DNA of 64,000 bases from Sepioteuthis lessoniana (Eukaryota > Mollusca > Cephalopoda > Myopsida > Loliginidae): positions 19,253,027-19,317,026 of the forward strand of contig OY757916.1 in the NCBI GenBank assembly GCA_963585895.1, given 5' to 3'. The position numbers and the translations under genes were made by a program. The notes beneath the pieces are model-generated. The model saw nothing but the letters and a program-made list of their open reading frames with translations, did no database searches and had not been told where the DNA came from. Of the stretch, positions 30,725 to 41,099 are shown one piece after another (within the stretch, counting starts at the first letter, position 1; the number at the start of each line of letters is the position of its first letter).

Positions 30725-31800
30725 AATATATATATTTATCTATCTATTTATTTATCTCTTATCTATTTATCTAAATATCTGTTATCAATTCAAATATCTG
30801 TTATCTATTTATTTATCTCTTATTTATCTGCTATCTATTCAAATATATGTTATCTATTTATTTATCTGTTATCTATTTATTTATCTGTTATCTATTTATC
30901 TAAATATCTGTTATCTATTCAAATATCTCTTATCTATTAATTATTCTCTTTATTTATCTGTTATCTATTCAAATATCAGTTATTTATTTATTTATCTGTT
31001 ATCTATTTATTTATCTGTTATCTATTTATATAAATATCTGTTATGTATTCAAATATCTGTTATCAATTTATTTATCTATTATCTATTTATTTATTTCTTA
31101 TCTATTTATCTAAATATTTGTTATCTATTCAAATATCTGTTATCTATTTATTTATCTGTTGTCTATTTATCTAAATATCTCTTATCTATTCAAATATCTG
31201 TTATCTAATTATTTATCTCTTTATTTGTCTGTTATCTATTCAAATATCTGTTATCTATTAATTTATCTCTTTATTTATCTGTTATCTATTCCAATATCTG
31301 TTATCTATTTAATTTTTTGTTATCTATTTCTTTTTCTGTTATCTATTTATCTAAATATCTGTTATCTATTCAAATATCTGTTATCTATTAATTTATCTGT
31401 TCATTTATTTGTTATCTGTTCAAATATCTGTTATCTATTTATTTATCTCTTTATTTATCTGTTATCTGTTTAAATATCTGTTATCTGTTTATTTATCTGT
31501 TATCTATTTATTTATCTGTTATCTATTTATCTAAATATCTGTTATCTATTCAAATATATGTTATCTATTTATCTATCTGTTATCCATTTATTTATCTATT
31601 TATTTATCTGTTGTCTATTTTTTCAAATATCTGTTATCTATTAAATATCTGTTTTTATTTATCTGTTATCTATTTATCTAAATATTTGTTATCTGTTCAA
31701 ATATCTGTTATATATTTATTCATCTATTTATTTATCTGTTACCAATTTATCTAAATATCTGTTATCTATTTAAACATTTGTTATCAATTTATCTATCTGT
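30725..31800. repeat. TATC-type satellite, right part
   Basis: Same array as 29457-30155, with the forms TCTGTTATCTATTCAAATATC and TTAATTTATCTCTTTATTTATC alternating. About 1.1 kb. No coding content. Confidence 0.95.
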
Positions 31801-31859
31801 AATTACAAGTAAATTTTGTTTATAATTCTAATTTTAGAATTAACAGTTTTGCTTTGATT

Positions 31860-32490
31860 GGGTTTTGTCTGTTTATTTTTTTTTGTGGGGGGTTGCTTGT
31901 TTGTACTTTTGTTTGTTTTTTTCTAAATTTTTGTTAGTGTTTTGTAAATTTTTGTTTGCATTTCTTAAATTTTTGTTTGTATTTTTTAATTTTTGTTTGT
32001 ATTTTTTAATTTTTGTTTGTATTTTTTACATTTTTCTTTGTTTTTTTTTTAATCTTTCTTTGTATTTTTTTAAATTTTTCTTTGTTTTTTTTTTAATTTT
32101 TTATTTGTATTTTCTAATTTTTGTTTGTAATTTTTAAATTTTTGTTTGTATTTTTTAATTTTTGTTTGTATTTTTTACATTTTTCTTTGTTTTTTTTTTA
32201 AATCTTTCTTTGTATTTTTTTACATTTTTCTTTGTTTTTTTTTTAATTTTTTATTTGTATTTTCTAATTTTTGTTTGTATTTTTTAATTTTTGTTTGTAT
32301 TTTTTACATTTTTCTTTGTTTTTTTTTTTAATCTTTCTTTGTATTTTTTTAAATTTTTCTTTGTTTTTTTTTTAATTTTTTATTTGTATTTTCTAATTTT
32401 TGTTTGTATTTTTTAAATTTTTGTTTGTATCTTTTAATTTTTGTTCGTATTTTTTGTTTTATTTATTTATTTATTTTTTTTTTTTTGTTA
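31860..32490. repeat. T-rich higher-order tandem array
   Basis: Short TTTTTGTTTGTA-type subunits are organised into larger units. The marker TTTCTAATTTTTGTTTGTA recurs at 32111, 32261 and 32390, so the larger period is about 130-150 bp. Phe/Val/Leu-rich forward frames are artefacts of the array. Confidence 0.85.
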
Positions 32491-32734
32491 AAATTAAAAA
32501 ATCAATGACCTGCATTTATCATTTCTACAATGATTGTATAGAAACAGCTGTCTTCTTTTTGTTATGCTGCTTTACTCTCCAACTTTGATAACATTCCAGA
32601 AATGTCGAATGGAGTCATTTTGTCGAGATAAATTTAATAATTATCTTCTTTAGATAATTTACAAGTTCGTTAGGCATCGCGTAGAGTGACACTTGTCAGT
32701 ATCGTTCTCTTTTATATCTATTCTTCAAACAGTG

Positions 32735-33390
32735 GTGCCGTTGTCTCAGGCCCTGCCATGGAACGGTAAAGAAGCACAGCTATATACTTTATACTTGTCA
32801 GGTAAGCCTTTTTTACCATTTTTATCACCTTTTATATGCTGTTTGTTCGTGGGGCAATACGTATATAATTCTACGATGGAATGCATTTTTGTATTGTTTT
32901 TTATACTACTTGTGAGTATATTACGTATTCTTTACCTCACTGGTGCCATAATCAGGTTTGATCGTTGGGTCGCCACTCATGTGACAAGTCTGAGGCACGA
33001 ATAGCCTGTCAGAGCCTACCCCTCTCCTGATCTACAGTTGGTTTAAATTCGGCGTTTTCCTCCTCCTAAACTAGTTGCTATGCCAAGATTAAAGAGTCCA
33101 ATCTGCCCTATCAATAGTTGGAGGCAGAATAGTTAGATTATACCTTTCCACTGGGTATTAGCGCTATGTGAAATGCAAACAGCCTCGCTTAGGATTTGAA
33201 CTCGAGTAAACGGGTGTAATTCCTTTTATCATAACCGCAACGCTTCGAGCGCCTCCGGTATTATGTGTATAAAAAATTCTTGTGTGCGTAAATGAGTTTA
33301 TCTTGCATTCCCTTGTGTTGTGTTGAGTGTTAGTATATCAAGGATGTAGCAACGCTAATAGTTGTTGTTGGTAAGTGGGGACTCAACTGG
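32735..33390 (+). repeat. Family H, copy 1 (with nested SINE-A)
   Basis: Landmarks CATGGAACGGTAAAGAAG, CAGGTAAGCCTTTTTTACC, ATGCTGTTTGTTCGTGG, then after SINE-A, GCGTAAATGAGTTTATCTTG and AGTATATCAAGGATGTAG. Shared with 34480-34770 and 38280-39440. A 103-codon forward frame at 32693-33004 runs through it and is probably chance. Nature unknown. Confidence 0.55.
33014..33255 (-). mobile_element. SINE-A, reverse, old
   Basis: CCTACCCCTCTCCTGATC tail, CTAAACTAGTTGCTATGCC, CCACTGGGTATTAGCGCTAT, GGATTTGAACTCGAG and a decayed head. Confidence 0.65.
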
Positions 33391-33621
33391 ATGTATTCAC
33401 TAACCCAAATAATTCCAATAGTTTATTTAATCAACGATCAAGGGGGCGGTTAAGATATATTGTTATCATTGTTTTACCTACCACACCTTCCTACCAATTC
33501 TTTCTTTTCATACCGATGAAGTCAAACAAGAAATAATTATCTCACTTATTTTTTATCCATGCTTCCCACGAAGCAGCATTTGATACAAGGTCATTTTTAT
33601 AGTGGAGATTTTGAAGAAGGG

Positions 33622-34125
33622 AGGTTGGTTGGTTGGTTGGTTGGTTGGTTGGTTGTTTTGTTTTACTGCGTATTAATCCTTTTCGGGTCATTTAACGCCG
33701 AATTAGATTTCAAACAATTCAGTTTAGTATAAGTATAGTTTTTGTTTACACACAGTTAAATGTCGAAACAGTTCAGTTAAGTGCCAAAACAGTTCTATTT
33801 TAAACAATTCAGTTTAGCATAAGTACACAGTTTAAATGTAAAAAAAACAATTCTATTTTTAAAAATTCAGTTTGGCATAAGTACACAGTTTAGATCTATT
33901 TAACACATAGATAGGACCCTATCTGGTGCTACCACTCAGGGCCAGAGTGGACCTGTTAGTGGTGGCAATAAAAGGGTACTCTGCATTCCCCAAAGACCCA
34001 ACAATTCTGGAACCTCAGTATAAGATTGTTTAGTGTCATATCCAGGATACTCGATGGAGGAATCTTACCCATCTGCGGAGAAGCAGCCTGTGTATTCTAC
34101 AGCCCAAGCCGACTGGGCAAACTGG
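33622..34125 (-). mobile_element. Element C, reverse, full-length type
   Basis: Starts with an expanded (GGTT)n at 33625-33653, continues with a variant tail, internal units (CAGTTCTATTTTAAACAATT) and the 5' domain (AGATAGGACCCTATCTGGTG, GTGTCATATCCAGGATACTC), ending CAAGCCGACTGGGC near 34118. Confidence 0.75.
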
Positions 34126-34154
34126 TCTTCAAAGGATCATGAGGTGCAATATGG

Positions 34155-34370
34155 TAGCCTTTGCCAAGTCTCTCGGAACACACCATGTGACCTTGCCGGT
34201 CATAGATTCATTAGACCCAAAGGTTTAGTGCAATGTGAATCTATATTAGTCTTTGCTAAGTCTCCTGGCACGTAGCCTGGTGACCTTGCTGGTCGTAGGT
34301 TCTCTAGAGCCGAATGTCTAGTACAATGTGAATCTATGCTTGTTATTGTTTGGCCTCCCAGCATGTATAC
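34155..34370. repeat. 93-bp tandem repeat, about 2.3 copies
   Basis: GTGACCTTGCCGGTCATAGA at 34187 and GTGACCTTGCTGGTCGTAGG at 34280; AGTGCAATGTGAATCTAT recurs likewise. A third partial unit has GCCTCCCAGCATG near 34353. Both forward and reverse frames crossing it are chance. Confidence 0.8.
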
Positions 34371-34479
34371 CAGGTCGCCTGGTGCAAGACTGGAACAGCA
34401 AGTCAATTATCTCCCTTATAGAATAAGTGCGCCCCCCAAGCTGCTTTTGCCTCTGTTCTTTGAACAATTGAGACATTGT

Positions 34480-34770
34480 GTCCTATTCTGTCATTGAACA
34501 GCAAAGCCAACATGGTTATGATTATTTTCATCAAATAAGCCTTTTCCTATTATTGTATCCCATCAACTTACTGCTTGTTCATAAAACTATATGTTTGTAT
34601 TTCTATCTGTTCGGATACGTTTGTGCATTCCTTCTAATACTATTTATATGGATAAATCAAATGCTTCTGTACGTGTAAATGAACTTATCTTGTCTTTCCT
34701 TCCGTTTATTCAATGTGAGTATATCACGGATATACTAATGCTAATATTGATTAGTAGGGATTTGAATTAA
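34480..34770 (+). repeat. Family H, copy 2
   Basis: ACTGCTTGTTCATAAAACTA, TGTTTGTATTTCTATCTGTT, TGTACGTGTAAATGAACTTA, TTTCCTTCCGTTTATTCAA, GTATATCACGGATATACTA. Confidence 0.6.
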
Positions 34771-34774
34771 TATT

Positions 34775-35460
34775 TTCCTTGTCCCCTAGCAAGCTAACTG
34801 TCTTTTGCATTATTCAAGAAATCAATGATAAAAAGAATCATTGTTGAACAATCTGTTATTAATGGCGATAGGTTAAAAATGAGTGATGCATCATGGGAAA
34901 CATGTTCAAATTTGCATGATAAAATTAACTGCTATTTTTTTTTTCAATTTTATAAAGAAGATTTGTATTTTTATAGTTTTTTTTTTTTAAATATTGATTT
35001 ACTTACAGTTACAGAGAGAAAGAATATCGAAATTAGGATTAACTGCTTTACTAGAAAGAAGAATAAGAGATGATCTAATTGAAACTTTCAAAGGAATTAA
35101 TAGAATTTCTAATTATGGTAGATATTTTTTCATTTTTTTTTTTTTTTCTTTGAACTGGAAATTTACTTTCAAGGCAAGTTTCAAAAAATAAATCTGCTAA
35201 TCAATTGGATATTTTTCTTGCTCAAAGAGTAATTTATTTTTGGAACAACTAGCTTACTCAGATTAAAAACACCGAGAGTGTAAAAAGATTAAGATTAAAT
35301 TGGGTGATTTCAGAAATAATGTCAAGAAAAAGAATTTAAAAGTGCATTTTGAGGAACTATCAGATAAATTACTCAACAGAACTTGATCTGTATATAGATA
35401 TTGTGTTGTATAGTCACCACCAACCATACAAACACATATACATGTAGAATACATTTTGAC
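34775..35460. other. Unassigned AT-rich sequence
   Basis: Two overlapping forward frames (34825-35073, 34994-35191) read Lys/Arg/Ile-rich peptides such as RLTALLERRIRDDLIETFKG. That stretch continues in another frame as GINRISNYG, then TSKSANQLDIFLAQRVIYFW, then LVTQIKNTESVKRLRLNWVI, the pattern seen at the end of some LINE ORF2 proteins (LERRRLRGDLIETFKIING). I call this a probable, very decayed LINE C-terminal remnant at about 34990-35320 on the + strand. Confidence 0.5.
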
Positions 35461-35469
35461 GCAATGAAT

Positions 35470-35990
35470 AAAAGACGAACGAAGACTTCTTTAAAAAAAT
35501 ATACCTCTCACTTTATTGTAAGGTTTGCGTGAGAGAGGAAGCTGGAGACCGAACAGAACTGCAACATATTGACCCCCACTCTTATGGCCATTAGTGTTGT
35601 GTCTTTCTTGTTCTCCAGGGTAACTCAACCGGGGGACCGGGGGCACACTCTGTTGGATGCGGGCTTTCTCTACCGCATCTTGTCACCAACTCATCTGAAC
35701 TCCAACTCACTGACTTCCTGTCTCCACCGAGTTATATAATAGTTCAATCGCCCACTCAATCTTTGGAATGGCATGTCTGATCGTCATCAAGCGGAAATAA
35801 CTGTCATGCAGTTCACAGGTCACTCTCTTCCGGTGCATCAGTCTATGCCTGTACCATGGGATTTTACCTTGTCCCATATTGTCAGCCAAGTCCGCCTACG
35901 CGATTTCTTCTCATGACTGCCATCGGAATGTGTCACTTCCTTCCGGTGCATCACTTTGGAATGGCATGTTTGAACGGGTCGAGGATCAAT
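35470..35990 (-). mobile_element. LTR-like segment, reverse copy
   Basis: Reverse strand: GATGCACCGGAAGGAAGTGA, an internal partial duplication (the ACCGGAAG..GTGAC motif and GGAATGGCATGT occur twice), GAACAAGAAAGACACAAC, GTTCGGTCTCCAGCTTCC, CAATAAAGTGAGAGGTATA, TAAAGAAGTCTTCGTTCG. Same family as 30156-30690. The forward strand is GC-richer than its neighbours. Open frames on its reverse strand have no domains. Confidence 0.5.
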
Positions 35991-36084
35991 ATACAACAAT
36001 TGTTTCAGTGATGCTCTGTGCAAAGATTTTTTTAAGGTTGACGTGAGAAGATCGTAAAAAGGGGATATGCTCAAGTAGGCATAA

Positions 36085-36605
36085 CAAGCAAATAAAAGAA
36101 CATGAGGGCGAAGGTAATAACAATTATAGTTGGTGTACTGAGAACGGTCCCCAAAAGCTAAGAGAAGGAACTAGAGGAATTGGAAATCAGTAGGAGAATA
36201 AGAACCATCCACACTACAACATTGCTATGATCGACTAGAATACTGAAAAGAATCCTGGAAATATGAAGAGACTTGCTGTCACTCAGACTCCAATGAAAGC
36301 CCATCAGCTAATGCTGGAGTGAAAACTCACAAAGAGTGTAAATAATACCAGGATCTTGCCAGAGATCTGAATCTGGGGAACATGAAAGTGAAGATGATAC
36401 AATTTGTAGTTGGTGACCTTGCAACAGTCACCAAAGACGGGAAAAAGAGACTGTCGGAATTAGAGACCAGAAGGATAATCGAGACCATCTAGATCACAGA
36501 ACTTCTAAAATTAGCAAGGATAGTTAGAAAAGTCCTGCTGATATGAGGAGGCTTGCTGTCACTTAGACTCCTGGGAAAAAACACTAACTTACGCTAGTGT
36601 GAAAA
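36085..36605 (+). pseudogene. LINE-2 3' ends, two tandem copies
   Basis: Both copies encode the last part of LINE-2 ORF2 in the + direction. Copy 1 (36085-36350): KVITIIVGVLRTVPKS, then TTLL..RILKRIL. Copy 2 (36383-36605): KMIQFVVGDLATVTKDGKK, then ELLKLARIVRKVLLI. Both then have a 3' UTR with CTTGCTGTCACT(C/T)AGACTC and GCTA(A/G)(T/C)GC..GTGAAAA, ending in AT(A)-rich repeats. Compare reverse copies at 54226-55030. No functional product. Confidence 0.7.
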
Positions 36606-36678
36606 ACTCATCAGGAGTAAAATAATGATTATAATATATTAAATGATAGTAATATGTTCAATGGAACTTAATGAGCGC

Positions 36679-37676
36679 TATCATCATCATGTTGCACTGC
36701 CAACACGGATCTCCCTGACACTCTCTTGCCACCCGTCTCTATCATCCATTGCTCCCGGAAGGTCTTCAATGCTACATCCTGTATCGGCACAGAGCTGTTG
36801 TATATAGGTTCTAGCTGGTCTTCCTACTATTGCTCGTCCATAGGAGTATGTCGCTTATGAGTTCGTCCTTACTTCTCCAGCAATACTCCACATGTCTGGT
36901 TCATCTAACTTGGATAGTTTTCGTGATGGGTGGTAGGTGGCTATGTAGCTGCTGTATTGTGATGAGTTGCCTCCAGGACTTGTTCAATATTGCTCGCAGC
37001 ATTCTTTTGCAATTGCCGCCAAGCTTTTTCTCCATGCATTTAGTTAGCGTCCATGTAGTGCATCAATATAGCAGTATCAACACGACCACCGCATGGAAAA
37101 AACTGCATTTTATTTTATCGGTCAGGTCTGACTTCCATATGACCGATAGCCTATCGATAGTTGTCCATGCCTTAGCTAGTCGCGTGTTGATGTCTTTCTC
37201 AGTTGATGAGACACTGCTTTCTAGGTAGGTGAATTTGTCCAATAGTTTCAGAGAGTTACCGTTTTGTGTGGAGATGTCGCCTCTCTGGTTAAAGCACATG
37301 CATTCCGTCTTGTCTGCGTTGACATGGAGGCCTATACCAGCAACTGATCTTTCCAGATCATGCAGCAGGGTTTCGGCTTGGTCAGGTATAGTTGCCAGAA
37401 GCGCTTTGTCATCGGCGTAGTCGGCGTCCGTAATTGTTTGTGCGGGGTATCTTCTGCTTCTTTCCTTTGCCAGCTTGAAACCGTTATCTTTCATTATATC
37501 GATAGACGTTCTAAGCACGTAGTCTAGGCAGATGATAAACAGGTATGGGGCTAATGTGTCTCCTTGCAGCACACCTGATACAATATCGAAGTAGTATCCA
37601 TCCGTGGAGCAGACTTTTACTTAACTGTTTTTATATTGCATCATTATAGCTGCGATGGTTTCTTTGGGGAGGCCGT
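36679..37676 (-). pseudogene. LINE-1 reverse transcriptase copy, distal portion
   Basis: The reverse strand from 37676 reads GLPKETIAAIMQ, then MLQGDTLAPYLFIICLDYVL, DADYADDKALLATIP (YADD catalytic box of reverse transcriptase), GIGLHVNADKTECMCFNQRG, KLLDKFTYLESSVSSTEKDI, KAWTTIDRLSVIWKSDLTDK. The C-terminal tail to 36679 follows in broken frames, then a short ATC/ATG tract. The 169-codon frame 37572-37063 is the longest intact reverse transcriptase stretch in the window. The upstream part is displaced to 38054-38230 by a later insertion. Confidence 0.88.
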
Positions 37677-38053
37677 CATCATTCATCATCATGTCGTGCC
37701 ACAGGCACGGATATCCCAGACCCTCTCTCGCCACTTCTCTTTATCGTTCATCGCCTCTGGCAGGTCTTCAGGGCTACATCCCGTATCCTCACATAGTTGC
37801 TGGATATATGTTCGAACTGGTTGTCCTGCTTTTGTCCGGCCATATGTGGGGGTCCATAGGAGTACATCACTTATGAGCTCGTCCCTGCTTCTCCAGCAGT
37901 GACCTGCATGTCTGGTTCGTCTAACTTGGATAGTTTTCGTGATAGGAGGCAGGTGGCCATATAGTTGGTGCCTTGTGGGGTGTTGCCGCCAGGACTTGTT
38001 CAATATTGCTCGCAACATTCTAGTGTAATTGCCGTCTAGCTTCTTCTCCAGCC
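37677..38053 (-). mobile_element. Younger LINE-1 copy inserted in older LINE-1
   Basis: A 5'-truncated copy starting at RLEKKLDGNYTRMLRAILNK and running through SWRQHPTRHQLYGHLPPITK to the (ATG)n end. GCCGT flanks it at 37672-37676 and 38054-38058. The host codons ILLTYG and GLPKETI meet exactly when it is removed. The 109-codon frame 38018-37689 is uninterrupted, consistent with recent insertion. Confidence 0.85.
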
Positions 38054-38230
38054 GCCGTAGGTGAGTAGTATTTGCTCCATCTTCCCTCTGTGTATGGAAT
38101 CAAAGGGCGTGGAGAAGTCGACAAATACTATTGTTTCTTCAAGGTTTTTTGCACTTACACCTTCTAGAATTTGAGAGATAGTCTAAATTTGTGACGTCGT
38201 GGATCGATTTCTCCGAAAGCCATTTTGGTT
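38054..38230 (-). pseudogene. LINE-1 reverse transcriptase, upstream piece
   Basis: Reverse strand: NQNGFRRNRSTTSQI-like start (decayed, about 38225), ILEGVSAKNLEETIVFVDFS, TPFDSIHRGKMEQILLTYG. It is the upstream continuation of 36679-37676. FVDFS..FDSIHR contains the first catalytic aspartate region of reverse transcriptase. Confidence 0.75.
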
Positions 38231-38279
38231 CATTGTATATATATATCTCACCCTATATTTAAAAAATAGTAACAATAAT

Positions 38280-39177
38280 TTATTTCATATCTCATGGGAC
38301 GGTAAAGATGTATTTTACCTTCCAACATCATCAAGTAAGCCTTCGTTCTTTATTGAACCTCTTCTACATACTGCTTGTTCATAGAACAATGTGAGAATAA
38401 TCTTTATCTGTTCAGCCCAGTCGACTGGGGCTGTAGAATACACCGACTACATCTCTGCAGGAGGTAAGAACCCCTCCTCCCCGCTCCCAAAAAAATAGTG
38501 TCCTAGATATGACATTAAACAGTCTAATGGTGAGGCTCCTGAAAAGCTGAAGCTTGGGGAATGCGGAGTACTCCTTCATTACCGCCACTCCAAAACCCAC
38601 TCTGGCTCGGAGTGGAAGCACCTGATAGGGTACTATCTATAGGTCTAATAGAAATGTTTGCCATTTAAACTGTGTGCAAAAAAATGACTGACACTGAATT
38701 GAATTGTTAGAAATTGAAATTTTTGATCATTGAACTATGTGTATACAAATGATTGATATTTAATTGAATTGTTAGTGATGCATAGCAATACTTGCAACTG
38801 TGTACAAACGAATGATTAACATTGAATAGAATCATAGATGTTTGATAGCAATAATGTGAACCATTTAACTGTGTAGCAATAATACCAATACTAGTGTGCA
38901 AACAAATTAGTTCTAACTTATCTAAAAATCAAATTACCTACTAACTAATCTCTTACATACCATGTATATTCATTCAAATGTATCAAAACAAATGACTGAT
39001 GTTAAATTTTTACTGTTACATAGCAATACTTGAAACTATTTAACTGTGTGAAAACAAATGATTAATAGTAAATTGAATTATTTTTATTAGATAGCAATAC
39101 TTGAAACCATTTAACTGTATGGAAAAAGCATGAGCTCAGGCTTGTTTTAAAATGTTATCAGCAAAATGTGCCTACAA

Positions 39178-39230
<53 letters not shown>

Positions 39231-39440
39231 AGGATTTGGCATAAAATAACCAACAACGGTTGATATGCCATAAAACCAAACCAAACCAAACCTTTGTCTG
39301 TTGGGACTCGTTTATATATCATTTTCAATACTACTTGCATTTATATGGTGTATATATCAAATATTTCTGTATGTGTAAATGAGCTCATCTTGTTTTTCTT
39401 TCCGTTTATTCAATACTAGCATATCACAGATATAGAGACT
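38280..39440 (+). repeat. Family H, copy 3, split by element C
   Basis: Left part CATGGGACGGTAAAGATG, CAAGTAAGCCTTCGTTC, ACTGCTTGTTCATAGAAC. Right part GTATGTGTAAATGAGCTCAT, TTTCTTTCCGTTTATTCAA, GCATATCACAGATATAG. Element C lies between. Confidence 0.6.
38413..39291 (+). mobile_element. Element C, bounded full-length copy
   Basis: Flanked by CTTTATCTGTT (38402-38412) and CTTTGTCTGTT (39292-39302), one mismatch, so its 879-bp extent is defined. Order: terminal palindrome-like CAGCCCAGTCGACTGGGGCT; conserved 5' domain to about 38650; four or more imperfect 60-75 bp units (AATTGAATTGTTAG, GTGTGCAAACAAATGA, AGCAATACTTGAAACCATTT); (TA)n at 39180-39227; the tail GGATTTGGCATAAAATAACC..GGTTGATATGCCATAAAACC; CCAAACCAAACC end. 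No clear pol III boxes and no open frame, so the class is unknown. Confidence 0.85.
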
Positions 39441-39444
39441 CGAC

Positions 39445-40100
39445 TAGATATCTTCTCTTCCTTCAAGCAACCCAATAGCGATCTGCCTTTCTTCTGTGTC
39501 TGGATAGGCACTACCTGAGACTGATATTGAACTCATAACTTCCAGGGAATCAAATAACTTTAACCCAGAATCTTTATTCACGAAACCACGAAAACTGATG
39601 CCTTTTATTTTTTCTTTCAATTCCAACTTCTTTTGATTAAAAAAATTAAGTTTAATAATCAGATTTCAGTCCCTTCACGCAATTGTTCTCTTTGCTAAGT
39701 TTTAAAAAAAATTATGATTTAAGCATCTTTAGGATATACTTTTTCCCCTCTTTTCTTTTTTTTTTTTTTTTTTTCCTTTTATCTAATAACTAAATATCAA
39801 GCAGAAATTTGATAACGAAGCATCCGCATGAGAAAAAAATCTTCCATTAAAAAAAACCTAAGGCATATCACCTGGACTTGATAATTTCACTATCGAGTCA
39901 TTTTTTTTAATTCTTTTTTTAATACAGATTATAAAACTTCACTAATCCAGTACTGTATTACTAATACAGGCAGTCTTTACATAGTCATAAACCAAGTATA
40001 GGCTGACTAGACTACAATTTTACTGAACAATGAAACAAACAGATTTAAACATATATATATAAATATATATATAAATTATATTGAAAAAATAGATCGATTC
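39445..40100. other. Unassigned AT-rich sequence
   Basis: T-tracts at about 39747-39775 and short TA repeats at 40048-40075. The reverse 60-codon frame 39444-39626 has no domain. Confidence 0.5.
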
Positions 40101-40104
40101 ATAG

Positions 40105-40210
40105 TCGTTGATTGATTAATTGATTTAACGACATATCAACCCGTCCAGAGTTATTTTACATCTAGAGGTTACGGAATCGCGTTCATTGCACATTCATATT
40201 TCCATGTTTT
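40105..40210 (-). mobile_element. Tail E, reverse
   Basis: TGATTAATTGATTTAACGAC, CATATCAACCCGTCCAGAG, TTTTACATCTAGAGGTTACG on the + strand. Confidence 0.5.
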
Positions 40211-40255
40211 GTGAAGCTGTTTTTAAAAACTTTTTTGCTTTTAGTTATATACCTT

Positions 40256-40298
40256 TTTTTTCTTTTCTTTTCTTTTCTTTTTCTTTTCTTTTCTTTTC
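40256..40298. repeat. TTTTC microsatellite
   Basis: Repeated TTTTC/TCTTTT units, about 40 bp. A second one is at 27293-27318. Confidence 0.85.
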
Positions 40299-40319
40299 CC
40301 ATGGCCCAATTAAATACAA

Positions 40320-40500
40320 ATAATTTTTGAACAGATCTATTTGACTCATGAACCCTAAATGGTATTGCAGATCAAAGTTGACCTGGAAGTAATATCAATA
40401 AAAGGGGCCACTCCAAACTACCAGAAGATTCCAAACTGGAAGCTCATCAACTGATGCAGTTAAGTGTCATACTTAGAATACCCCCTTTTTTAGAGAGGTA
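40320..40500 (-). mobile_element. Element C 5' domain, reverse fragment
   Basis: GATCTATTTGACTCATGAAC, AAGTTGACCTGGAAGTAATA, GTGTCATACTTAGAATACCC on the + strand. Confidence 0.55.
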
Positions 40501-40676
40501 TCTTACTTTTTGATTCACAGTTATGCCAGTCATTATTGGAGCTCTGGAAATGAAAAAGCTGCGTGACATACAAATTAAGTGATGACGCAAAACTATCGTC
40601 GGTGTAAGTTGATATTGCTATGAAAAAGAAATGAAACCAAATGATTACGTAGATTATCAGTATTATTGTTATATGT

Positions 40677-40968
40677 GGAGGTGCCCATGGAGTAATGGTT
40701 ATCGTCGTAGGAATTGAACACAGCGATACGAGTTCAAATCCTGGACGAGACTGATTGCATTTCACATAGCACTAATACCCTTGGGAAAGGTATGAATCCA
40801 ATTATTCTCCCTCCAGCTATGGGTAAATAGTAGGACAGACTAGGTTCTTCAGCCTTGGTGAGGCAACTAGTCTAGGAGAAGGAAAACTCTGAATTCAAAC
40901 CTGTTAAACTCCGCTTAAAAAATCGACCTTGTGTCATATCCTGCCCGAGCGGAGGGGTTAGGTAAATA
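40677..40968 (+). mobile_element. SINE-A, near-consensus copy
   Basis: Head GGAGGTGCCCATGGAGTAAT (A box) and ACGAGTTCAAATCCTGGACG (B box). Central CCCTTGGGAAAGGTATGAA (40778-40796), AGCCTTGGTGAGGCAACTAG, tail GACCTTGTGTCATATCCTGC and GCGGAGGGGTTAGGTAAATA. ATCAGTATTATT occurs at 40656-40667 and 40971-40982, a probable target duplication that leaves 9 bp between the left repeat and the head. Confidence 0.88.
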
Positions 40969-41099
40969 TCATCAGTATTATTTTTATAGATAAATTATTT
41001 TCATTGTAATTACACTATTTCTGTGATACGTATATTTTATTGCTATCTCAACTTTTTGTAAAACATCGCGTAAAAAATAATGAACAAAAACATAAATTT

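Noticed and set aside
30672-31473. Tyr/Leu/Ile-rich frames resembling membrane proteins
   Set aside because: Translation of the TATC satellite.
29457-31800. CRISPR-like array
   Set aside because: Units are adjacent short tandem repeats without unique spacers, and the window is animal DNA.
31865-32588. Phe/Val/Leu-rich frames resembling hydrophobic peptides
   Set aside because: Translation of the T-rich higher-order array.
32693-33004. 103-codon forward frame with hydrophobic stretch
   Set aside because: Overlaps family H, whose other copies do not keep the frame open.
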